Positions 43,537-52,401 of a stretch of DNA of 64,000 bases are shown piece after piece. The stretch's first letter is position 1; every line of letters begins with the position of its first letter. The notes beneath the pieces were generated by a model, which was not told the DNA's origin, did not search any database, and saw only the letters and a program-made list of their open reading frames with translations. The stretch is from Streptomyces sp. NBC_00377 (GTDB lineage: Bacteria; Actinomycetota; Actinomycetes; Streptomycetales; Streptomycetaceae): positions 310,001-374,000 of the forward strand of contig NZ_CP107958.1 of the NCBI RefSeq assembly GCF_036075115.1, read 5' to 3'. The position numbers and the translations under genes are program-made.

Positions 43537-44625
43537 TCATCGCCGGGAGTCGGGTGCCGGTGCCACGTACTCGAAGGTCGGTCCGGCTGTCGTCTCGTCT
43601 CCGTCGGGCATCCGGAGCAGGGTCTGTGCCTGTGCCTTGAGCGCGTACATCGTGCCCATCCCCGCCCCGAGCATCTGCGGGCTGCCGTTGAACGCCTGCT
43701 CCAGTTGGTCGAGCAGGGTGCAGTAGGTCTGGTTGAACTTTTCCTGCGCGGTTCGGATCGGGTCGCCCGAAGGGTGGTCTGTCATACGCGGGTTGGGGCG
43801 CATCGGGAGGATGCCGTCGGGGTCGACCGCGATCGCCTCACCGGTGGGGCCGGATGCGGGGGTGTCGCCGCGCCGGTACCGCCGCCCCCGTTCGAGTTCC
43901 TCGAACCGGTAGTAGTGAGCGACCTCGTCACGGTCGGGGTGGAAGATGTCCTGGTCGCCGTCCCAGACTTCGCCTCGCGCGGTGCCCTCGCCCTGCTCGA
44001 CGATCTCCTCCATCGCCGCGAGGGCCGAGGCGAGGTCGGTGACCGGCTTCAACTGCCCGCCGGTGTGGGAGAAGGGGCCGGCCGTGATCTGACGGGCCGG
44101 GTCGCCGACGAAGACCTCTTCCTCGCCGAGTTCGGCGCACAGATGGTGCAGCCCTTGTGCGATGGCGTCGTAGAACTGCCCGATCGTCTCGTAGTCATCG
44201 CCTTCCGCCGGGGCGGCGGGTGGAGCCGGCTTCTCCAGGCGGAGGAACATCTCGAGAGCCTGCGCCCCGAACGGGACCAGTGACAGCGTCAGAGAGCGGT
44301 CGCCGTGAGGCAGGGTCCGGGGGTGGCCCGGCAGCATGGTCGACGGGTCCAGGCGTGGCTGCCCGCCGACCGCGTTGAGGAGGTTGGCCGCCAGGGCGAG
44401 ATGGATCATCTCCTCGACGAAGACACCGCTCACCGCCTGGGCGGCGTCCGGATTTCGCTGCGGGTCGAGGGAGTACAGGGCGCAGAGATAGGGCGGCAGA
44501 GTGGCGTGTTCGAGTTCGATCGCCCACTGAAGGTGCTCGCGAAGGCTGTCGAGCGTGTCGAGCCGTGCGGTCACGGACGCCGCGGTGACGTCGACCTGTC
44601 GAGCTTCTTCCACGGGTGTGCTCAC
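43537..44625 (-). CDS. Ferritin-like protein of the VioB/iminophenyl-pyruvate dimer synthase type
   Basis: This is a 362-residue protein whose N-terminal half is a ferritin-like four-helix domain. Metal-ligand carboxylates appear in 'HLQWAIELEHATLPPYLCALYSL' and 'VFVEEMIHLALAANLLNAVGG'. A third pair lies in 'RDEVAHYYRFEELERGR'. The same fold forms part of VioB and RebD, which couple two imino-amino acids into violacein or rebeccamycin precursors, and of many uncharacterised oxidases. The gene uses GTG 44625. No tryptophan oxidase or other indole gene is nearby, so the substrate is unknown. Confidence 0.85.
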   Translation of the reverse strand: MSTPVEEARQVDVTAASVTARLDTLDSLREHLQWAIELEHATLPPYLCALYSLDPQRNPDAAQAVSGVFVEEMIHLALAANLLNAVGGQPRLDPSTMLPGHPRTLPHGDRSLTLSLVPFGAQALEMFLRLEKPAPPAAPAEGDDYETIGQFYDAIAQGLHHLCAELGEEEVFVGDPARQITAGPFSHTGGQLKPVTDLASALAAMEEIVEQGEGTARGEVWDGDQDIFHPDRDEVAHYYRFEELERGRRYRRGDTPASGPTGEAIAVDPDGILPMRPNPRMTDHPSGDPIRTAQEKFNQTYCTLLDQLEQAFNGSPQMLGAGMGTMYALKAQAQTLLRMPDGDETTAGPTFEYVAPAPDSRR

Positions 44626-44814
44626 TTCCGCTGTTGTGGCCGCGCACCCGAGAGGTCACGGAGCGTGCGCGAGCTCGGTCCGACTCGGAGAGCCGGAACG
44701 GGTATGCCGGCTCTCACGGTCTTCACGATGCGCCTCTCCGCCTGCCGGGGTACGCGATGCTGTCCGATCAACAGGTAGGACAGGACAGCCCCACGATCTG
44801 TGACATCCGCCGAG

Positions 44815-44975
44815 TCAGGCTTTCGCGGGCGGATCGGCCAGGACTCCCCTGAGCAGGCCCGTGGACTGGCCCACCGCGATGAGGTAGCCGTCGGGGTGAC
44901 GCAGACAGCAGCGCAGCTCGGACGCGCCGTAGACGGGCGCGGTGAGGAAATGCGTGCGGTGAGCTCACTTGGTGA
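44815..44975 (-). pseudogene. VOC/glyoxalase-family C-terminal remnant (minus strand)
   Basis: The minus strand reads 'HFLTAPVYGASELRCCLRHP' followed by 'DGYLIAVGQSTGLLRGVLAD', ending at TGA 44815. This is the conserved end of VOC-superfamily proteins ('DPDGYLIEVGQSTG'). Nothing of the N-terminal half remains. It stops at the inverted-repeat junction near 44961. Confidence 0.62.
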
Positions 44976-44979
44976 GCTC
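44961..44979. repeat. Inverted repeat at a head-to-head gene junction
   Basis: GAGCTCAC-TTG-GTGAGCTC forms 8-bp arms exactly between the minus-strand and plus-strand VOC remnants. Confidence 0.75.
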
Positions 44980-45019
44980 GCGCGTCGCGGCGGCCGTGTC
45001 CTCACCGCCGAACAGCACG

Positions 45020-45260
45020 AGCACTGCCGCACGGGACTGAACCACCTGGCGTTCCCCGTCAAGACGCCGCCACGGTCGAGGAGTTGGCTGCCGGGGCCGC
45101 TCAGCACGGCTTGCACCTCATGTTCGCCGAACGGCATCCGTACGCCGGCGGCGCACAGCGGTACGCCGGCTGCGTGGAGAACGACGACGGCTTCGAACTC
45201 GAACTCGTCGCGATCAAGTCACCCGAACGAAACGAAGATCAACCGATCCACAGGCCCTGA
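45020..45260 (+). pseudogene. VOC/glyoxalase-family C-terminal remnant (plus strand, frameshifted)
   Basis: The plus strand reads 'GLNHLAFPVK', then in a second frame 'DAATVEELAAGAAQHGLHLM', 'ERHPYAGGAQRYAGCVENDD' and 'GFELELVAI', ending at TGA 45258. This is the second half of a VOC enzyme. The frame change at about 45063 (GTCAAGACG) would vanish with one extra G. The N-terminal half is missing. Confidence 0.62.
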
Positions 45261-45282
45261 CGATTACTTGCGATCCGCCAGT

Positions 45283-45486
45283 TCAGTCAACGGCCTTCTT
45301 GTCGAACCATCCGGACATCCGGGCGACGGACGCGCCGATGAAGAGGATGCCGAGAGGAACGATCGTGAACCAGGCGGCATCGGCTTTCATGGCCGCGAGC
45401 AGGGCGATGGCGCCAATGGCCAGCGCCAGGAGCACCAGCATGCCCAGAAGGACACGGATTTTGGAAACCAACGGAGGACTCTCCAA
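45283..45486 (-). CDS. Small two-helix membrane protein
   Basis: This is a protein of up to 67 residues with two transmembrane segments ('VLLGMLVLLALAIGAIALLAA' region and 'WFTIVPLGILFIGASVA') and a C-terminal 'WFDKKAVD'. A TTG at 45471 with GGAG 9 bases upstream is a better start than TTG 45486. The function is unknown. An 18-bp palindrome lies about 170 bases upstream. Confidence 0.6.
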   Translation of the reverse strand: MESPPLVSKIRVLLGMLVLLALAIGAIALLAAMKADAAWFTIVPLGILFIGASVARMSGWFDKKAVD

Positions 45487-45652
45487 TGTTCGGCTGGGGC
45501 ACTGTGCACCAGACAGCGTTGGCTACTCGTTGGACCGCCGGTGACGGTTGCCAAGCAGGGAGCCAGCAAGCCCCCGGTGTGACGCCACCGCTCCGTCAGG
45601 AAGCTCCTTGGGCGAGTCTCCCAACGCTGCCTTCCGAAGTCTCCAGTGGAAT

Positions 45653-45670
45653 TACGTATTCGAATACGTA
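45653..45670. promoter_or_regulatory. Perfect 18-bp palindrome, TetR/MarR-operator-like
   Basis: TACGTATTCGAATACGTA is perfectly palindromic and strikingly AT-rich for this genome. It lies upstream of the small membrane protein and beyond the WD40 gene stop. The size and AT-rich halves fit TetR- or MarR-type operators. Confidence 0.6.
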
Positions 45671-45765
45671 GGTTCACCGGCCGGGGCGGGGCGAAGCAGG
45701 CCGCACAGTGAGCCCTACCGCCCTCGGTGAAGCCCTTCTGCCAGGACGGACCGGACCGGACCGGT

Positions 45766-47796
45766 TCACCGGCGTGTGAGCGGAAACCTGAGGACTCCGC
45801 GGTCGTGTCCGACGATCAGGTCGGAGCCCGCGGTGGTCAGGCAGGTGACCGTCACGTCCAGGGCCATGTGCCGTACCGTGCCGGCCTCCGGCTCCCATAT
45901 CCGCAGCCGGTGACCGAGTCTGCTGCCGGTGACCAGGACGGTGTGCCCACCGTTCGGCATGGTGGCGGTCATGACCGGAAGACCACCGGTCCCCGTCGAG
46001 GCGGGCAGGCCGTCGCCGACCGGGGCACCGGTGGCAAGGTCCCACAGCATGACCACACCACTGTCGTCTCCGGTGGCCAGCAGGGTTCGGTCGCGTGTGG
46101 GCACGGCCGCCACGGCCACCGCTCGGTGGTCGGCATCCTGAAGCGCGTGTGCGCTCAACTGGACGGCCGCGCCTCGTTCCCAGGGGTCGTCGACGGCCGG
46201 ATCCCACACGTGAACGCGGCCCGCGGTGTCCGCTGCCGCGATCAGCGTACGGTCGGCGGAGATCGGGACGGCGGCGATCGACCGGATCGGGGATCCGTAA
46301 GGATTGAGGCGCCCGACCGACTCACCGGTGAGCGGATCCCACAGCCGGACCGCGCCTCGGGGAGTAGCGGTGACGAGCAGGGTCCGACCGTCAGGGACGG
46401 TCGCGGTGCACATCCCGGTCACCCCGCCGGGCCAGTTGCCGGCCGGTTCTTGAACCGGTCGTCCGGTGACGGGATCCCACAGGGCGATCGTCCCGGTGTC
46501 GCCCCCGCTCGCCAGAAGCGTACGGCCATCGGGCAGAGGCAGTGCCGTCATCGAGCAGATACGGTCAGGATGTCCTGGCAGCGGTTCATGGACGAGTCGG
46601 CCGTCGGCCACGTCCCACAGGCACACCACGCCCCCGGCCCCGGCCCCGGCCCCGGCCACGAGCGTCGGCTGACCGGGGCGGGATACCACCGCCAGTGCGT
46701 TGACACCCCCGGATGAACTGGGCGTGGAATCCGAGAACACGGATATCCGGCCCCAGGCTGTGCCGTCGGCCGCGAGCAGAGCGTTCCCGTCCTGCCGGTA
46801 CCGGGTCGCCGTTGCAGCTGTCGGGTCCGGCGCCGGCTCCGCCGTGGTAGCCGGCCCAGCGGGGGCCGTCGACGGCTCCATCGGGTCGTGAGGGTGCGCG
46901 CCGTCCGGGTCCTCCGCCACGCCGTCAGCGATCGTCCAGGTCCGCTCGCAGTCCCAGCAGCGGAAGTATCCGGTGAGCAACAGTAGTTTGCGAGCCCATT
47001 CCCTCCCGTCACCGTGCGGGGTGCCCATGACCGCGACCATGCCGGCGACCAGGCACAGGACAGCCTGTCCCGGTGTTTCGGCGGGCACTCCTGCCGTCGC
47101 GGCCGTGCGCGCCACCCGCAGGAACGGCTCCCACTCCTCCCCCAGCGCCTCCTCCTGCAACGCGGCGGCGACTGCGCCCCAGGGATGATCTCCCTGACGG
47201 ACCAGGGCCGGATCGGGAAGCTCCGGAGCTTCGAAAGGCGGACTCACCGGGTCCACGAAGAATGTGGGCATCTCGGTGTCCGTCCCGCATCCGGGGCAGA
47301 AGAGCAGGAGGTAGCCCTCCTGGGGTTCGAGCCCCGACAGCGCTGCGCCGGTGTGGTGACCGGCGAAGGCGACACAGCACAGCGCGAGGGAGGCGCAGAC
47401 CGTCGCGGGAGCGCCGACGGCCAGGAGGCTCCGCACGGCGGCCCGTTCAGCCAGACGAAGTGCGGCACTGAACCCCGCGTCGAGATCGGCCGGGACGGGG
47501 TGTCTGTCCTCCGCCGTCACGATGAATCCCAGGTCCACCCAGAAGTCCACGGACTGTCCCGGAGGCAAGGCCGCTGCTGCCTCGACGAGATGCGGCAGGG
47601 CTGCATAGGCGCCGTCGAAGACGGTTCCGTTGTCCAGCAGGCCGTCAGTCATGTACGACCAGGTCTTCCTCCACTCATCGCCGGTCCCGGTGACTGCCGG
47701 GGATGCCATCTGTTCCAGGAGTGCTTTCACCTCATCGGCCGTCACACCGTGGAGGTCACGCCAACGAGGGCTGTGCAGGGGCAGCTTCGGAATCAT
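45766..47796 (-). CDS. WD40-repeat protein with novel N-terminal domain
   Basis: This is a 676-residue protein. Residues 1 to about 310 are an alpha-helical region containing 'MIPKLPLHSPRWRDL' and a cysteine pair in 'LLLFCPGCGTDTEMPTFFVD', and later 'CWDCERTW', together resembling a zinc site. A Pro/Ala/Thr linker near 310-345 leads to a C-terminal beta-propeller of about six or seven WD40 blades ('VVCLWDVADGRLV', 'TIALWDPVTGRPV', 'AVRLWDPLTGESV', 'RVHVWDPAVDDPW', 'VVMLWDLATGAPV', 'RLRIWEPEAGTV'). Such propellers are scaffolds. The TPR-like gene upstream on the same strand, 44 bases away, is a likely partner. Confidence 0.82.
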   Translation of the reverse strand: MIPKLPLHSPRWRDLHGVTADEVKALLEQMASPAVTGTGDEWRKTWSYMTDGLLDNGTVFDGAYAALPHLVEAAAALPPGQSVDFWVDLGFIVTAEDRHPVPADLDAGFSAALRLAERAAVRSLLAVGAPATVCASLALCCVAFAGHHTGAALSGLEPQEGYLLLFCPGCGTDTEMPTFFVDPVSPPFEAPELPDPALVRQGDHPWGAVAAALQEEALGEEWEPFLRVARTAATAGVPAETPGQAVLCLVAGMVAVMGTPHGDGREWARKLLLLTGYFRCWDCERTWTIADGVAEDPDGAHPHDPMEPSTAPAGPATTAEPAPDPTAATATRYRQDGNALLAADGTAWGRISVFSDSTPSSSGGVNALAVVSRPGQPTLVAGAGAGAGGVVCLWDVADGRLVHEPLPGHPDRICSMTALPLPDGRTLLASGGDTGTIALWDPVTGRPVQEPAGNWPGGVTGMCTATVPDGRTLLVTATPRGAVRLWDPLTGESVGRLNPYGSPIRSIAAVPISADRTLIAAADTAGRVHVWDPAVDDPWERGAAVQLSAHALQDADHRAVAVAAVPTRDRTLLATGDDSGVVMLWDLATGAPVGDGLPASTGTGGLPVMTATMPNGGHTVLVTGSRLGHRLRIWEPEAGTVRHMALDVTVTCLTTAGSDLIVGHDRGVLRFPLTRR

Positions 47797-47840
47797 GGAA
47801 TGAGGCTCGCAATCGGCGGTGACAAGAAGGGGTGTGGGGG

Positions 47841-49514
47841 TCAGCGCATCATCTGATCGGCGACAGTTGCCACCGCACGGGGCACGAGGCGCTCCAGGAC
47901 CGGCATGGCAGTGACCCAGTCATCGAGGAGCAGGACCTGTGCGGCAAGCCTGCGGGCCCGGGGCGGCTCGGACAGCTCCGCGAGCGCGGCCAGGGCGCGG
48001 GCTCGTGTCGAGCGGTAGGCGATCGAGTGGGTGAGAGCCTCGGCCCGGCCCGGCTCGCCACGCCGGGCCAGCTCCCGGACCACTTCGATCAGTGCCTCGC
48101 CCCGCCCCCAGCGGTCGGTGATCGAGTGGGTGAGAGCCTCGGCCCGGTCCGGATCACCGCGCCGGGCCAGCTCCCGGACCACTTCGACCAGTGCACTGGT
48201 GTGGGCACGGCGGTCGTCGATCGCGTGGGCGAGAGCCTCGGCCTTGTCGGTGTCACCGTAGCGGGCCAGTCTCGCGGCGATCTGTGCCTGCCGCTCCGCG
48301 CGGTGACCTGGTTCGACCCGGTCGGCGAGAGTCATGGCCCGCTCGACGTGCCCTCGCTCGGCCAGCAGCAGCGTCACGGCCTCGAGGAGAATGCTGTGAT
48401 CAGGGCCGCCGCCGGGGTCGAGCAATGTCTCCGCCCGGTCGGCCAGGGCGAGGACCATGTCCTGGTCGGCGGTTTCGGCGACCGCGTCCAGCACACGTGC
48501 CAGGTCGCGGGCACGGAGGAAGGATCTGGTGGGGAGCGGGTGGCTCTCCACCTCGCGCACGTCGTCCGGATCTCCTTGCAGTGCCACGTCCTGGTCGGTG
48601 AATCCGCCGAGCGCCCCACCGCACAGCCTGGGCCCGGCGCCGACCGGGGGTCTGGGTGGGGTGCGCAGCAGAGCGTCGATCCGGTCCAGCTCTCCTGTCA
48701 GCACCTCCCGGGCCAGTACCACCGCCAGGGACGGGGGCCGGGACCGGGACGATGCCGTCCGGCTGTGGGATCGGGCGAAGTCCTCCACACGGTCGGCGAA
48801 CGCAGCGGCCCGGAGCTCGTCGCCGCCGGCGGCGGCCACCTCCATCAGGAGGGCGAGCACCTCCCCCGCCCCGTCGAGGGTGTAGGAACTGACCTCCCTG
48901 TCGGCGCGGGCAGCGAACCCGAGTGCCGCAGCGGCGTCGCCGTTGTCCGCCGTCGCCTTCGCCAGCAAGGCCCAGGTGCGCCCCCAGTTGTGGGGATAGC
49001 GGATCCTCTCTGCCAGAGCGGCGGCCGTGTCGCGTTCACCGGCACGGGCCCACGCCTCCACAAGGGCGACCAGTGCGTCGTCCCGCCATCCCCGCAGGGG
49101 GATCGACTCGGCCAGGGTCTGCGCGCCGCACAGGTCTCCCGCCTCGGCCGCGGTCTCCACCAGCGCCAGGAGTTCCTTGCCCTGTCGGTGCTCGTCGCTG
49201 ATCGTGTACGCGAGTTCGGCCGCGCGGGCGAGGTGGCCTGTGCGGACGAGCGCGCCCAAGTACCAACCCCTGGTGATGCGGTCGTCTGCGGCCCTTCCCA
49301 GCGATATCCGGAGTACGGCAAGGAGGCAGGGCTCGAAGCCGCTTCGCGCGATGGCCTCGCCCGCCTCGTTCTCCGGCGCCAGGCCGTGACGCAGGTCCCC
49401 GTCCCGCATCCAGAACAGCTCTTCCCCCACTCGGCCATCCCCTTCGGCATGCCTACGGCGCTCCCTTGCCGGAGCCGACTCCCAACGACGATACGGGCGG
49501 GCACTGACAAGCAT
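47841..49514 (-). CDS. TPR-like helical repeat protein
   Basis: This protein of up to 557 residues is made almost wholly of helical repeats of about 30-40 residues. The C-terminal copies are near-identical ('RGDPDRAEALTHSITDRWGRG' and 'RGEPGRAEALTHSIAYRSTRA'), and the same pattern (...G....A..LA..I......R..AL..LV...A) runs back to about residue 90. The repeat identity extends to DNA level. The start is unsure: ATG 49514 lacks a ribosome site, while an internal ATG (MRDGDLRHGL, residue 36) has GGAAGAG. It may form a complex with the WD40 protein. No signal peptide or membrane segment is present. Confidence 0.75.
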   Translation of the reverse strand: MLVSARPYRRWESAPARERRRHAEGDGRVGEELFWMRDGDLRHGLAPENEAGEAIARSGFEPCLLAVLRISLGRAADDRITRGWYLGALVRTGHLARAAELAYTISDEHRQGKELLALVETAAEAGDLCGAQTLAESIPLRGWRDDALVALVEAWARAGERDTAAALAERIRYPHNWGRTWALLAKATADNGDAAAALGFAARADREVSSYTLDGAGEVLALLMEVAAAGGDELRAAAFADRVEDFARSHSRTASSRSRPPSLAVVLAREVLTGELDRIDALLRTPPRPPVGAGPRLCGGALGGFTDQDVALQGDPDDVREVESHPLPTRSFLRARDLARVLDAVAETADQDMVLALADRAETLLDPGGGPDHSILLEAVTLLLAERGHVERAMTLADRVEPGHRAERQAQIAARLARYGDTDKAEALAHAIDDRRAHTSALVEVVRELARRGDPDRAEALTHSITDRWGRGEALIEVVRELARRGEPGRAEALTHSIAYRSTRARALAALAELSEPPRARRLAAQVLLLDDWVTAMPVLERLVPRAVATVADQMMR

Positions 49515-49784
49515 TCGCCCGAGTGGCGCGCAGAGGGGAAGGTGACTCGTCCTGGCAGATGCTGACCTCTGGCGGCGTCACTCGTTCTGAGGTTCCGAGG
49601 CCGGGTGTCCGCTGCGCCGCTCCTCCCGCTTTCGCAAGTTCGGCTTGGCGTCGGAGAGGCCTGTTGGGGAGGAGATCAGGGCTTGGACGAGCAGCACGGT
49701 CGCCAGGACCGTCTTGAAGTGGACGCCGCGCATCGGTTGCTCCCGTGTATGACTGGGGCCTGCCGCCCCGTGGCCGTGAATCAG

Positions 49785-50035
49785 CTACCGCTACCACCTC
49801 TTGGGCGCCCCTGTGCCGGACGGCACGACGGCCATCCCGCTGTTCGACGATCCGCTCGCCGTAGTCGTACCCGACGGGCTGTGCGAGGCGGTGCGCCGCG
49901 ACGGTCTCGCCGCCCTGCGCGATCTCGCGTGGGTTTCTGCGCCCGAGCCCAGTACCTGCCGCGAAGTACTCCTGCGGCGCGGGATTTCGGATGTCACGAT
50001 GCCGATCGCTTCCACCGGACAGGCAGCGTCCGGCT
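49785..50035 (+). pseudogene. LysR-type regulator effector-domain remnant
   Basis: The plus frame reads 'YRYHLLGAPVPDGTTAIPLF', 'DDPLAVVVPDGL', 'LAWVSAPEPSTCREVLLRRG' and 'SDVTMPIASTG', matching the substrate-binding half of LysR proteins ('LLDDPL.VVLP.GHPLA...LADLA.EPWI'). It has no HTH part and runs straight into an unrelated remnant. Confidence 0.55.
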
Positions 50036-50039
50036 TTCG

Positions 50040-50330
50040 AGGCACCGAAGGAGTCGAAGTTCGCGCTCACCGCCATCGCCCGCACCGTGGTACCCGCCCT
50101 CGGCCGGCTGACCGTGACCACCGGTACGGTCAGCTCCATCGCCCCCGGCGGTGTCGTCGCACCCCACCACACCGCGCTGATCGATCCCGGAGTCGTCCTG
50201 AGCGCGCTGCGCGGTTTGGGTGCCGAGCCCCTCGTCCTCGCCGCCGCCGGACTGTGGAGAGTTCCCGTTCTGGGCCGCTTCCTCACCCGGGAAGAGTCTC
50301 CGCGCACCGTCGGCGGGGGCTCGCCGCACC
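50040..50330 (+). pseudogene. PlsC-like acyltransferase N-terminal remnant
   Basis: The plus frame reads 'APHHTALIDPGVVLSALRGL', 'AEPLVLAAAGLWRVPVLGRF' and 'LTREE'. This is the start of a 1-acylglycerol-3-phosphate acyltransferase. The catalytic HxxxxD is visible as HHTALID. The remaining 150 residues are missing. Confidence 0.55.
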
Positions 50331-50926
50331 CCAACTCGGCTATCGACAGCGGGTGTTGCGGAGGGGAGCGGGCTGCCTTGCCATCGTCCCGAAGCCTCCG
50401 GCCATCCGGGGCGGACAGCGGGCACGCACCGCTCCCGGGCGGGACATGGATCGGCGATCCGTCGCCCACACGCGCCTCGACACTGCCGAGCGAAGTGATT
50501 CGGCGTTCACAACACATCCCCGGGGTTCCAAGTATCTCGCCTGGGACAGCGCCTTCGATCAGCTGATTCAACGTTTACCCAAGGTCCGCCGATGGTCGGC
50601 CGCGCATCGTGATCCAGGACAGGAAAGAGCGCACACGCAATCCGGGGGCCCAGCTCGGCGGGCGCCGAGCCGCACAGTGAATGGGCGGCCACGACGCGCG
50701 GACAGCCACCAACCCAGGGGTGAAGGGATCCCTCGAACCCTTGTCAACGTCTCCAACGGCACAGCCGGCGGCCCTCCTTGCAGAGCCGTGAAGACCCGCA
50801 CAGGGGCGGGACCTGCCGTTCCGCGGACCGTATCGGATTTGCACAAGCCGCGGAGGCGGCTTGTACGTCGCTATCGCCGCCACTTTCGGGTGGTGATCAG
50901 GACTGGCTACAGCGGGGAGTAGAGGC
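50331..50926. other. Decayed intergenic stretch
   Basis: About 600 bases with no supported gene. The upstream region of the haloperoxidase gene (from about 50,800) includes the imperfect inverted repeat CACAAGCCGC..GCGGCTTGTAC near 50838-50864, a possible operator or hairpin. Confidence 0.5.
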
Positions 50927-52357
50927 ATGTCCATGAATACCCGATCTGTTCGGACGCGCACGGGGATGTGGCGCCGGGCGCTGGCCACGGCGGCGGTGCT
51001 GGCCGCCACCGGCAGCGCGCTCACCGTCGCTCCGCATCCCGCACAGGCGGCGTTGCCGCAGCAACAGATCGCCGATCCCGTCCACTACTGGAACGATGTG
51101 CTCCTCCAGGTGATCCGGCGTGAGGGTGGAGGACCGGGACCGATGTCCCGTTCCGCGGCGATGCTGAACGCGGCGATCTACGACGCGGAAAGCTCGTACC
51201 AGCTGAAGTGGAAGGGCAAGATCACCTCAGAGCCGTACATCTACGCCCACAAGTACGACGGCTGGGTCGAGGGCCCCTCCGAAGAGGAGCGGGTGATCGG
51301 CCGTACGGCATACAACATCCTGCTGGGGCTGTACGGCAAGAACCAGACGCAGTTCCTCGACTCGAAGTTCCGTGAGCGGTTCGGCACCGAGCCCACCGGG
51401 TTCGACCTGCTCGATGCCACGGTCGTCGGCCGCATGGTCACGCAGATGAGGGACGCGCGAGCCGGCGACGGCTCCGAGAACGAAAGGGTGTACGTCGGCG
51501 ACAACAAGCCGGGCGCATGGCGGGCCACCAGCTACCCCGACATGCCCGATCCCTCCTGCGAGCGCGACAGCCAGGCAGTGACACCGTTCTGGGGCCAGAT
51601 GAAGCCCTTCGCCCTCACCTCCGGCTCGCAGTTCCGCCCTGCGAACCCGGGTTTGTACGGGACGTACGAGAAGCTGCTGGCCAGCGACGCCTACAAGGCT
51701 CAGGTCGACGCGGTGCGCTCGCTCGGCGCCGACAAACCGACCGTGCGTACGCCCGCCGTCAGCCGAACCCAGGAGCAGGAGGCGGCGGCCTGGTTCTGGG
51801 CCAACGATCTGGACGGCACCTACAAGCCGCCGGGCCAGTTGCTTCAGGCGACCCGAGAGATCTCCCAGGCCCGCGGCCTGACCACGTACGCGAACGCCCG
51901 GCTGTTCGCGCTCGTCTCCCTCGCCATGGCAGACGCCGCGATCGCGGTACGGGACGTCAAATTCCTGACACCGATCGACCTGTGGCGGCCGGTGTCCGCG
52001 ATCCGTGAAGGCGGACTCGACCCGGAGTGGAAGCCGCTGCTGAAAACCCAGAGCGGCGTGAACGTCAGCCCGTGCTTCCCGGCTTGGGCCTCGGGGCACG
52101 CGACGTTCGGCGCGGCCTGGGCAGGGGTGATGAAGCGCTACTTCGGCAGCGACAACATCGCTTTCGACATGACGACCGACGAGCCTCAGTCACCGGTGAA
52201 GACCCGCCACTTCACCAGCTTCAGTGCGGCGGCCACCGAGGACGCCTACAGCAGGGTCTGGCTCGGCGTCCACTTCCCGTGGGACGCGGAAGACGGCCTC
52301 ACGCTGGGCGACAAGGTCGCGTCCTTCGTCTACACCACAAAGTTGCGCAAGCTCTAG
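50927..52357 (+). CDS. Secreted vanadium-dependent haloperoxidase/PAP2 phosphatase-family protein
   Basis: This is a 476-residue protein with a signal peptide of about 40 residues (RRALATAAVLAATGSALTVA). The PAP2/vanadate-binding signature is split as usual: 'FPAWASGHATFGAAWAG' (SGH motif with catalytic His) and 'EDAYSRVWLGVHFPWDAEDG' (SRxxxGxHxxxD). Upstream, 'LTPIDLWRPVSAIR' supplies the Arg of the first motif. Family members oxidise halides with vanadate or act as acid phosphatases; the motif does not separate these. A GGGGAG site precedes ATG 50927, and a strong terminator follows. Confidence 0.9.
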   Translation: MSMNTRSVRTRTGMWRRALATAAVLAATGSALTVAPHPAQAALPQQQIADPVHYWNDVLLQVIRREGGGPGPMSRSAAMLNAAIYDAESSYQLKWKGKITSEPYIYAHKYDGWVEGPSEEERVIGRTAYNILLGLYGKNQTQFLDSKFRERFGTEPTGFDLLDATVVGRMVTQMRDARAGDGSENERVYVGDNKPGAWRATSYPDMPDPSCERDSQAVTPFWGQMKPFALTSGSQFRPANPGLYGTYEKLLASDAYKAQVDAVRSLGADKPTVRTPAVSRTQEQEAAAWFWANDLDGTYKPPGQLLQATREISQARGLTTYANARLFALVSLAMADAAIAVRDVKFLTPIDLWRPVSAIREGGLDPEWKPLLKTQSGVNVSPCFPAWASGHATFGAAWAGVMKRYFGSDNIAFDMTTDEPQSPVKTRHFTSFSAAATEDAYSRVWLGVHFPWDAEDGLTLGDKVASFVYTTKLRKL

Positions 52358-52372
52358 CCCGACAGCTTCGTG

Positions 52373-52401
52373 ACGGTCCGCCGACGGAGTCGGTGGACCG
52401 T
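52373..52401 (+). terminator. Intrinsic terminator of the haloperoxidase gene
   Basis: A 13-bp stem with one G-U pair (52373-52385 with 52389-52401) and a GGA loop is followed by a T-run, 16 bases after the stop. Confidence 0.85.

Noticed and set aside
47832..49565. A 577-residue plus-strand frame
   Set aside because: It is antisense to the repeat protein on the minus strand, whose helical repeats are periodic and coherent.
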